IMG/VR virus record: IMGVR_UViG_3300046642_000056
Span: 1-47,482 of that record
Direction: 5' to 3' (one strand)
Origin: a virus
Length of the DNA: 47,482 nucleotides
Shown: piece by piece, positions 21,514 to 29,000 of the stretch
Layout: every line of letters starts with the position of its first letter
Position numbering within the stretch: the stretch's first letter is position 1
Translations under genes and position numbers: made by a program
The notes under the pieces: model-generated
What the model saw: the letters and a program-made list of their open reading frames with translations, nothing else
Told to the model about the DNA's origin: nothing
The model's database searches: none

Positions 21514-22375
21514 GATATTCGTACAGGCTGATAGTAGTCAGGCAGAGGCAAGAATCGTCTTCTTGTTAGCTAATGATGAACAAGCACTAAAGGATATAGA
21601 CGAACATGATTATCACGCTCTCACTGCTTCTTGGTTCTTCGGCGGCACTGAATTTGATTATTCTAAAAAAGTGTTGGGATATGAGCATCCGATTAGATTT
21701 GCTGGCAAGACTCTCAGACACGCCGGACATCTCGGAGCAAGTAAAAATCGCGCCACTGTTGAACTTAATACTCAGGCGCGGAAATACAAAATTCCCATCA
21801 AAATAGATCCTGCGACTAGCGACCGCGCTCTTAAGATATTTCATAAGAAGCAGCCGAAGATTCAGGGCGTATTTCAGAATGGAATCGTCGAATGTCTCAA
21901 ACGTAATCGTACACTTGTGGCGCCAATACCGTGGGGATTTGATATCGAATACGGAGGTCGGCGTACTTTCTTTGAAAGATTTGGAGACGATTTGTTCCGA
22001 ATGGCCTTCAGTTATATCCCCCAACGGGGAGTATCTGATAATACTAAAGCCGCTGGGATCAGAATCCTTCGTATCATTGAGGATATCAAGATCATAATGG
22101 AGTCACATGATGCTCTTTTATTCTCTTTCGACGACAAGTATTTGGACACTTACTGTCCTATCATTAAACGTGAGATGGAGCGTCCAATCAATTTCGAGAA
22201 TTGTAGTCTTAAACGGCGCGCTCTCAAGATACCGTGTGATGTGGAAATAGGCTACAATTACCAAGACTTCAAAAAGTATAAACAGATTAAGGAACTCGAA
22301 AATATAGAAATAGAAATACCGAAGGAGGAAGTATGCAAGAAAAAATCATTTATCGTGGACGAGAATACCCTATAG
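21506..22375 (+). CDS. DNA polymerase family A, C-terminal catalytic half
   Basis: 289 residues. Motif A QADSSQAEAR (D9...E14, R16), motif B HPIRFAGKTLRHAGHLGAS (R64, K68), a QGxxAD-like PQRGVSD, and motif C ESHDALLFSF (H201-D202): both catalytic aspartates are present. By alignment to E. coli Pol I, the site of F762 is His72 and that of Y766 is Leu76, both unusual. It needs the upstream gene for exonuclease and thumb. Start ATG 21506 lies in the end of the inserted ORF. Confidence 0.9.
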   Translation: MAEIFVQADSSQAEARIVFLLANDEQALKDIDEHDYHALTASWFFGGTEFDYSKKVLGYEHPIRFAGKTLRHAGHLGASKNRATVELNTQARKYKIPIKIDPATSDRALKIFHKKQPKIQGVFQNGIVECLKRNRTLVAPIPWGFDIEYGGRRTFFERFGDDLFRMAFSYIPQRGVSDNTKAAGIRILRIIEDIKIIMESHDALLFSFDDKYLDTYCPIIKREMERPINFENCSLKRRALKIPCDVEIGYNYQDFKKYKQIKELENIEIEIPKEEVCKKKSFIVDENTL

Positions 22376-22539
22376 TAAATGAGTCCCGGATAATTGGATG
22401 TAAGGATCTTAATCTTAAGGCAAGATATATAATATGTGAGTATTGCATATATGCTGTTCAGACTACTTTAGCAGGTGTAACCTGTCTACATTGCTCTAGT
22501 AATCTTATTACTGTCATTGGAAACGATGAACTGGCTTGA
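22333..22539 (+). CDS. Small zinc-ribbon protein
   Basis: 68 residues. GAAGGAGGAAGT precedes ATG 22333. CEYC (35-38) and CLHC (51-54) make a typical C-x2-C...C-x2-C ribbon. It overlaps the polymerase end by 43 nt and the following gene by 14 nt. Tight coupling with polymerase and the DUF3987-like gene suggests a replication accessory role, unproven. Confidence 0.65.
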   Translation: MQEKIIYRGREYPIVNESRIIGCKDLNLKARYIICEYCIYAVQTTLAGVTCLHCSSNLITVIGNDELA

Positions 22540-23800
22540 TGAAATTGTTAAACAACACTCCGAACTGGAAAGTCCGCTAAGTTTCTGGAGATGGGCAGGA
22601 ATAGCTTCAATTTCGGCGGTAGTGAAGGATAATGTATACTTAAATCGACAGATTTATAACTTATATCCGAACATCTACGTCATGTTACATGCTGATTCTG
22701 GACTGAAGAAAGGTCCACCTATTAGCATGGCTAAGCAACTCGTCAGTAAGGTTGCTAATACTAAAGTTATCTCTGGACGATCAAGTATCCAAGGTATCTT
22801 GAAAGATATGGGATCAGCCCATACCGAAAAGGGAACTGGTAAAGTAGTTGTAGGATCGACCGCATTCATCTGTTCTAATGAGTTGACCAGTTCAATAGTA
22901 GGAGATAAGGTCGCGGCTGACATTCTCACTGACTTATATGACCGAAGTTACAATATAGGTCAGTGGCGTAGCCTACTCAAGATGGAATCTTTCGAGCTTA
23001 AGAATCCTACAATAACAATGTTGACAGCTACGAATGAGGCACATGCTAACGAATTTTTTGGAAATAAGGATGTCCAAGGCGGCTACTTCGCTAGAACGTT
23101 TGTCGTCTTTGAGAATAAGAGGAACAAGATTAATTCGCTTTTGGCTCCTCTCAGTGAACCTCCTAATTACGATAAGTCTGCTGAATATCTTAAAGTCTTG
23201 GCAAATCTTAAGGGAGGATTTACGCCTCTGGCACAATTGGATGAGTCTGATTTACACACTTGGAAGAAAACGAAAGACGGACGTGATTTATACTTTACAG
23301 GAGCAGGTAGAATTTATGATGAATGGTACGACGAGTTCACCCATTCAATCGACAATCTCGAAGAACGCGACGAAACGGGCACATTAAACAGATTCGGAGA
23401 CTCAGTACTTAAAGTCTCTATGATATTAAGTTTAGCGGAACATCCGAAGTTAGAGATAACTGAAGATGCAATGAACGAAGCGATTCGAGTATGTGAAAGA
23501 CTAGTTGGTAATATTAGACGGACGACAATGGGTAGGAAGGGACTATCCGCGTCCGTCCATTTGAAGGGAAAGATAATCAATGAACTTTTACATAGGCCAA
23601 ATCATATCATCAGTCAACAGATATTGATGAAGAAGTTATGGATGGACTATGCAAGCGTTCAGGAGTTCGCGGACATAATGAACTCATTTGATTCAGCAGG
23701 AATCATATCAACTAAGAATATTGGAAATCAAATAGTATACGAAATGAATGCTAAGCACGCTGAGGAACTTAAGAAGTTCCTTGAAGGGAAAAATAAATAA
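22526..23800 (+). CDS. DUF3987-like replication protein (P-loop ATPase/primase-helicase type)
   Basis: 424 residues from ATG 22526 (an upstream TTG at 22517 is less likely). Pattern of the DUF3987/YfjI group: an N-terminal SPLSFWRWAGIASISAVV, a degenerate P-loop MLHADSGLKKGPPISMAK, a strand AFICSNELTS in Walker B position and TMLTATNEAHANEFFG. The C-terminal ~80 residues resemble a winged helix (HIISQQILMKKLWMDY). These proteins occur in phage replication modules where DnaB-type helicases are absent, as here. The non-classical P-loop makes ATPase activity uncertain. Confidence 0.7.
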   Translation: MNWLDEIVKQHSELESPLSFWRWAGIASISAVVKDNVYLNRQIYNLYPNIYVMLHADSGLKKGPPISMAKQLVSKVANTKVISGRSSIQGILKDMGSAHTEKGTGKVVVGSTAFICSNELTSSIVGDKVAADILTDLYDRSYNIGQWRSLLKMESFELKNPTITMLTATNEAHANEFFGNKDVQGGYFARTFVVFENKRNKINSLLAPLSEPPNYDKSAEYLKVLANLKGGFTPLAQLDESDLHTWKKTKDGRDLYFTGAGRIYDEWYDEFTHSIDNLEERDETGTLNRFGDSVLKVSMILSLAEHPKLEITEDAMNEAIRVCERLVGNIRRTTMGRKGLSASVHLKGKIINELLHRPNHIISQQILMKKLWMDYASVQEFADIMNSFDSAGIISTKNIGNQIVYEMNAKHAEELKKFLEGKNK

Positions 23801-23943
23801 TGGATGAATTAATCGATCGCCTGTGGAAAGATTGGCTCGAATTAATGACCATTGATGCACAAATCAAAAAAATACTTGACAAAGCTCGCGTGAATCCTCC
23901 AGTAATTAAGCTGGTTGATTCAAAACCCGAGGTGGACAGATGA
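23800..23943 (+). CDS. 47-residue hypothetical protein
   Basis: ATG 23800 is in a TAATG junction with the previous gene. The product is helical (MDELIDRLWKDWLELMTIDA, IKKILDKARVNPP). It ends in an ATGA overlap with the exported protein. Coding status is supported by the two junctions only. Confidence 0.5.
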   Translation: MDELIDRLWKDWLELMTIDAQIKKILDKARVNPPVIKLVDSKPEVDR

Positions 23944-24248
23944 AGAAGTTGTTAAGTGGCATCGCAATCGCGTCGATCTTAACTCTCGTTGTCTCTACAA
24001 AGGTTACAGCAAAGGATGAATGTAGTGATCTAGTTGCGGCTGCTAATGGCTATGCAGCAGATGCAATGGATTGCATGGATGAAGCAAACAACTGGATGGA
24101 CATCCTATCAAATGATGTTGCTAATAATGAATCAGATGCAGTGCTAGGTGCTGATCAATCCGAGATTGGATTTTGGCAAGGATCTGCAACTTATGCTGCT
24201 GGTGTAGCATCAGCTTATGCAAAGCAGGCTTCTGCAGTGTGCATGTAA
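23940..24248 (+). CDS. Exported early protein
   Basis: 102 residues. MKKLLSGIAIASILTLVVST is a Sec signal peptide, cleavage likely near VTA-KDE (about residue 24). The mature part is acidic, Ala/Asp-rich and helical with four cysteines (C28, C44, C101 and others to check), possibly disulfide-bonded. An exported protein in the early unit is unusual and fits superinfection exclusion or envelope modification; inference. GAGGTGGACAG precedes the ATG. Confidence 0.7.
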   Translation: MKKLLSGIAIASILTLVVSTKVTAKDECSDLVAAANGYAADAMDCMDEANNWMDILSNDVANNESDAVLGADQSEIGFWQGSATYAAGVASAYAKQASAVCM

Positions 24249-24262
24249 GCTAAACTAGGCTA

Positions 24263-24346
24263 CCCTCCGTGGCGAAACAGGCAAACGCATTGGACTTAAA
24301 ATCCAACGTCCGTAAGGACTTCTCAGTTCGACTCTGAGCGGAGGGA
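24263..24346 (+). tRNA. tRNA-Leu (anticodon UAA)
   Basis: Full class II cloverleaf: acceptor CCCTCCG/CGGAGGG, D stem GCG/CGC with GG in the loop, anticodon stem TTGGA/TCCAA with loop CTTAAAA (anticodon TAA), variable arm GTCC-GTAA-GGAC, T arm CTCAG-TTCGACT-CTGAG, discriminator A. CCA is not encoded. The 3' acceptor strand is also the SD of the next gene. Confidence 0.95.
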
Positions 24347-24353
24347 CTTTAAT

Positions 24354-24587
24354 ATGAATAAGGGAAAGAGACTTAGATTCTGTAAAGCATGTGATCGTAA
24401 ACGATTTTGTAGCCGTGTTCCAATTCCAGGATTTAATTTCAAGATAACATGTTCAAAAGGACATACTTGGATAATCCAGGGAATAACTGCTGAACGGTTA
24501 CAAGCAGCATTTGAAGAAGTAATGCTTCCCAAAATAAAAGATTTATTTAACCGAGACGATATTTTTTATCGGTCAATAAAGAGATGA
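24354..24587 (+). CDS. Zinc protein ending in a capsid-N-arm-like peptide
   Basis: 77 residues. CKAC (10-13), C19 and CSKGH (33-37) suggest a zinc site. The C-terminal 20 residues (58-77) match residues 38-57 of this phage's capsid protein at 12 of 20 positions: LPKIKDLFNRDDIFYRSIKR. The SD GGAGGG is formed by the tRNA 3' end, 8 nt upstream. It overlaps the next gene by ATGA. Function unknown; an interaction with capsid or capsid-binding factors is a hypothesis. Confidence 0.7.
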   Translation: MNKGKRLRFCKACDRKRFCSRVPIPGFNFKITCSKGHTWIIQGITAERLQAAFEEVMLPKIKDLFNRDDIFYRSIKR

Positions 24588-24820
24588 TTATAATCAAAAC
24601 TAAACATCTTGAATTCAAATATTATGGAGCATGTCTAATCTTATTCCATGAAGAGGATAAACTTTACATAGAAAGTCATGGAACAATTCCTAGACATGAA
24701 TCCGATGAAATGATCATCTGGGCTAATGATGTATTCGATTGGTTCTGGACGAAAGATATAATCTCAATAGTAGGAATTGATGAACAAGGATCTGCTGATA
24801 AAGCTAACGAAGTTAGCTAA
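24584..24820 (+). CDS. Hypothetical protein
   Basis: 78 residues, ATGA-coupled. Beta-type N-terminus (MIIIKTKHLEFKYYGACLIL, KLYIESHG) and an acidic Trp-rich helix (DEMIIWANDVFDWFWTKD). It overlaps the next gene by 41 nt. No family recognised. Confidence 0.6.
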   Translation: MIIIKTKHLEFKYYGACLILFHEEDKLYIESHGTIPRHESDEMIIWANDVFDWFWTKDIISIVGIDEQGSADKANEVS

Positions 24821-25262
24821 TAATAATCCAAATGATCATGAAGCGAATTCAGCCGCGCGTCGTGTCTGTAGGATGCTGGAAGAAGCCAATTGGAAACTAG
24901 ACGGAATCCATCGGACTACTAAGCCAGATTTTAAGTCTACAGTTCCGCCCACTAACAAGCAGACCGGTTATGGGGCATGGGAAGATTTATTCAATGCTTA
25001 TGGTCAGAGTAGGCACAGGTATCGTGATCCTTTCAGGGATGGCTATGAATCGTGGAAAGAGGCTTGGTACGACGAGCCTAAAGTAAATAAAGAACCCCCA
25101 AATGAACCTGATTGGACAAAAGCGAAGTGGACATATAATGCAATGAAGGATATGGTCCGCTGTCCTAAATGCAAGAGTATATATCCATTAACTAATGTAA
25201 GGGCAAATGCTTACTTCAAGTGTAACTGTGGTCAACCGTGGAATGGAGCAGTGGAGGGGTGA
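24780..25262 (+). CDS. DUF2786-like domain plus C-terminal zinc ribbon
   Basis: 160 residues from ATG 24780 (AGGAATTG upstream; a TTG one codon earlier is less likely). N-terminus LIKLTKLANNNPNDHEANSA followed by ARRVCRMLEEANW fits the DUF2786 pattern (LL.LA.....E.EA..A...A..L). A charged, aromatic middle is followed by CPKC (about 129-132) and CNCG (150-153), a zinc ribbon. The combination appears in phage proteins of unknown function; DNA or RNA binding is plausible. Confidence 0.65.
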   Translation: MNKDLLIKLTKLANNNPNDHEANSAARRVCRMLEEANWKLDGIHRTTKPDFKSTVPPTNKQTGYGAWEDLFNAYGQSRHRYRDPFRDGYESWKEAWYDEPKVNKEPPNEPDWTKAKWTYNAMKDMVRCPKCKSIYPLTNVRANAYFKCNCGQPWNGAVEG

Positions 25263-25498
25263 GAGCTAAGCTACCAATCGAACTTAACCAGGTATATGGT
25301 AAGTTAACGGTAATAGCTTGTGGCGATGCTGATGATTGGGGGCATCAGGGGGTACTTGTTAAATGTGAGTGTGGAAATAGTAAAACTGTCCGGGCATCCT
25401 ATCTAGTAAGTGGTCATACTAAAAGCTGTGGGTGTATTCAACCTAAAGGACTTAAGAGGAGCCGATGGCAAAAAAACTACGAAGAGAAGAAGTCGTAA
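25259..25498 (+). CDS. CECGN...KSCGC zinc domain protein (AP2/HNH-associated type)
   Basis: 79 residues from GTG 25259, in a GTGA overlap with the previous stop (an upstream GTG at 25238 is also in frame). Motif VYGKLTVIACGD ... VKCECGNSKTVRASYLVSGH-TKSCGC is the zinc-binding module commonly found at the N-terminus of phage AP2 or HNH endonucleases. Here it occurs alone, without nuclease, so it may be a stand-alone DNA-binding module or a relic. Confidence 0.65.
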   Translation: MRAKLPIELNQVYGKLTVIACGDADDWGHQGVLVKCECGNSKTVRASYLVSGHTKSCGCIQPKGLKRSRWQKNYEEKKS

Positions 25499-25887
25499 CT
25501 CATGTGACGGGCGCGAAACGATCAGCGCGTAAGCCACGTTACGACTTAATTCCTACTATTGCAGTTTTTAGACTTGCAGAGAGATTTACAGGCGAAATGG
25601 GTCCAGACGGCCCTACAGGTGGAGCACTTAAGTATGGTGCTAATAATTGGCGAAATGGACTGCCTACATCCGACGTATATAACCATGTTATCGACCATCT
25701 AATTCACTGGGCTAGACAATTCCAAGATGCCCAGTTCTTATACGGAGATAACATGGTATCTATCCGTAAACACATGGAAGAGTATAGCGCCATTGATGAC
25801 CATCTCGCAGGCGCTATGTGGGGACTCTGTGTGCTAATGCATCAGGAAGATACTACGATGTATTTCGACCCCCACTATCGTCCTTAA
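25465..25887 (+). CDS. DUF5664-like dATP/dGTP diphosphohydrolase-type protein
   Basis: 140 residues. Signature elements: RKPRYDLIPTIAVFRLAERF, GGALKYGANNWRNG, YNHVIDHLIHWARQFQDA and HLAGAMWGLCVLMHQED, matching the KYG..NWR.G / H...H helical pattern of DUF5664 (annotated as dATP/dGTP diphosphohydrolase, MazG-like). Such enzymes would adjust the dNTP pool during phage replication. It is the last early gene; its TAA overlaps the stop of the convergent late gene (TTAA). Confidence 0.75.
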   Translation: MAKKLRREEVVTHVTGAKRSARKPRYDLIPTIAVFRLAERFTGEMGPDGPTGGALKYGANNWRNGLPTSDVYNHVIDHLIHWARQFQDAQFLYGDNMVSIRKHMEEYSAIDDHLAGAMWGLCVLMHQEDTTMYFDPHYRP

Positions 25888-26087
25888 AAGGGTGCTGGCG
25901 GATCAGGTCCAAAGAACACATAGATTAGAATCAAACAGGCGAACGCGAACTTAAGCAATGTAATAGCTGGTCCAAGCGTTGGAATGCTAATTCCTACCAT
26001 TTGAAATAATAGCGGAACGATCACTATTAAAATAACAACTAGGATCACCGCATATACAACGCGCCAAAGCAAGGACTTAATATTCAT
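25884..26087 (-). CDS. Small two-span membrane protein, last gene of the late unit
   Basis: 67 residues. TGGAGAACAG precedes ATG 26087. Two hydrophobic helices: VVYAVILVVILIVIVPLLF and LLKFAFACLILIYVFFG, joined by a short loop, with a C-terminal DPPAPF. This is a holin-like layout, but it lies far from the M15 peptidase and next to the polyvalent protein, so it could equally help a DNA-ejection protein cross the membrane. Not assigned. Confidence 0.65.
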   Translation of the reverse strand: MNIKSLLWRVVYAVILVVILIVIVPLLFQMVGISIPTLGPAITLLKFAFACLILIYVFFGPDPPAPF

Positions 26088-26099
26088 TCTGTTCTCCAG

Positions 26100-29000
26100 T
26101 TATCGTCCGTAGGTTTGAGTACCTAATCCAGCGATAGATGCTCCAGATGCTAAAGCTCCTTGGAATGCAGACGGCGCTCCAGTATGATTCGGCTTACCCA
26201 TATATTCCTGAACGATCTTAGGAATATTAGGTGCAATAGACGGATCATCTTTCCAGATATCGTATAGATCCTGAGCTACAATAGGAGTGATACGTTTAGC
26301 CATAGCAACTTTAGCATCGAATGGTGTACCATCAAAGTCTTTACCAGCCATCCAACTCCAGACAAAAGATGGTACAGGCGCCAACTTATTAGCTACGAAA
26401 CGTTCGGCTACATCCTTCCTAGTTTGGCCCCCGAATTTAGGATGGGTTAAGTCGGACGTTTTTCCCGTAATAGAACTCGTAGACTGGCCCATTGCAATAC
26501 GAGAAGCAGCTACTAAATACTGCTGGTATCCATCGAACGGATCAACTCTAGTACTACCAAACCGAATCTTTCCAAAGTCAGTATTATACGGATCGTTATT
26601 TACAGTAGCTCCAATCTGCTTAGCTAACTGTCCCATTAGCAGTCCAGTTCCAGCTAATCCAATTACCGACTTTAACATATTAGTACGTACAACTGGAGGT
26701 ACGTTCATGTAGTAGCGTGGATTAAATGCCCTGCCCCACATCTGTAGACGTGAAGCCTGGAATCTAGGTGCAAAGAACATATCAGCTAACATTGGAGCAG
26801 CCGCATCGAACTTAGCACCTAAACTACCACGTCCTGTAGTGACATTGATGTAATCAGCAATCTTTCCTGCATCTACTAGATTATTCTCAGCTCCTGCCTG
26901 CTTAACCATCGACTTAAAGGTATCAGCACGGAGCTTATTGATATAAGCAGTATATGCACGAATAGACGGACGCGCTCCTAACATCTTCTCTGCAAGATGA
27001 GACTGGAAATATTCTTCTCGATGATTAGCTGCATCGGTCAGTTCTAATCCCGCCTTACGAGCAAATGACCCGCCTTTAGCATCTTGGAAGAATCCAGATG
27101 GATCATCCTTGATACTCTGCATAATATTATTATAGGCACCTTCTGATCCCATAGCTTCCATCATGGGCTTCCATGATTTCCACCATTCGGGACGCATGAT
27201 TAATCCAAGTCCCTGCTTACCGGGCGCACTTAAATCATACGCAGTAAGCATAGTACGTTGGAAATTAACCATCTGACGGATAATTCCAGCTTTTTCTTTA
27301 GGCTTAGCAGTCTTTAATGCTTCAACACCATGTTGACCAATATTAGCAATACGCTGTGGTATTTCATGCTGTGGAACATTCTGCTGAACCTGCTTTACTG
27401 ATTCTGTGGTAGATTGTTCAAGGGGGTGGCGTTTTCCGAAAAGTTGTTCTTCTGGAGTGGTTGCTGTGGAAGCAGTTCCGCCTCCATTTGCTGTAGCATC
27501 GCCCTGAACGCTTTTCCCTCTACCTCTGGAAGCGTCTGACTTGATGCCTGTTCTGTTAAGAAGATTTTCCGGAGTGCTAACTCTCCCTTCTCTTTCAGAA
27601 TAGATCCGTAATAGGTCCGGAATCGTTGCATCATTTGCACCACCGGATTGGTTGTAGTCGATGACATCTTTTAATGCTCCAGATGCTTCTTCAAATTTAT
27701 CGGGGCCAAAATTATCATAGATATGCGAGAGACTATTTAACCAGTTTAGTCCATGTCCCGCATCCCTGACAGTATGTGAATGAGATACTTCACTCACATA
27801 ATTCTTCATATAGGGGCCAATATCGGGATGACTCATATCTACATTATCCCATTTGGCTTGATCCCTAATATCACCAATATGACCTACTTCATGCAATGCT
27901 GTAGCAATGTTAAAGTCTGCCGCAGCTTCAGGAGTCATACTACCCATTGAAATGAATGGGTTAATTAGAATAGTCGATTTTCCTGATTTATCAGGATTAG
28001 GAATATGGATACCATGATGATCAGGATCCATAGAAATTCCGATTTTCTCTAATCCTGCTCCCCAACCCTTTTGACCAGCAGCTTTAACAGCAGTATCAAT
28101 AACACTATCCATTAAAGTGCTAAATGCATTGATAAATGGACTACTCTTAATAGCAGCATGTTCTCCTTGAGTTAGGATATCTCCAGGATCGTACAGAACT
28201 ACCGGACGCTTAGTAGGTGTATCCGTCTGAATCGGAGTCATGTCTTTATACATGGCCCGTAGACGATCCTTCTGCTTCTCAAGCGCGCCCGAAATCAAGT
28301 TGTCATTAATCCACTTATTAACAGCCTCATGAGCCGCCTGACTCATATTTTCACGACTACTGTTAAATGGATATCCTTCTTCTCCTTCAACTACATTAGC
28401 ACGAACGTCAGCGGTAACTTTTCCAGGCACACTTCTTAATGGACCATATTCACTATATCGTCCACCTTCATTAAATTGGTGAAGTCCATTATTCTGTACA
28501 TCTAGGCCGAAATTTTGATGAACATCAGCATCAGTCGGCTCATCATAATGAATATTAATATCAGCTCCAGGAATATGAATAGTATCTTGTAATTTGGGCT
28601 TAGACTTAGGAACATAAGTATCAGAATACTTAGATTCAAGTTCAGTTCCAGGTTCACCTTTTAAGAATTTGTTCTGTTCAGAATCCGTATGCATAATATT
28701 ACGGCCAGCAATAATAGGAGAATCATTATTTAATGAATTCTCACCCATATTCTTAATCTGTCTACTTGCATAATAAAAATCATTCGTTTCAGGATAATAA
28801 ACCTTAGCCTGAAATCCAGTAGGCGTACCCGGAGGCATCTCAGTCGTAGTAATCGGAACTCCTTCATCCTGATTCTTTAACTGTTCAGGAGTTCCTTCAA
28901 ATGTATGTTTAAGTATCTTTCCACCTTCTTTAACAATTGATTCATACTTAGAATAAGTTCCACCGAGCATAGGAGCAGCTTTAGCGAAGCCAAATCCCCC

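Noticed and set aside
25465-25887. Member of a 2-aminoadenine (Z-genome) pathway
   Set aside because: No PurZ-like or DatZ-like gene is present; the protein fits DUF5664 better.
27395-27667. 90-codon frame on the minus strand inside the polyvalent gene
   Set aside because: Out-of-frame shadow in a low-complexity linker region of the 1565-residue gene.
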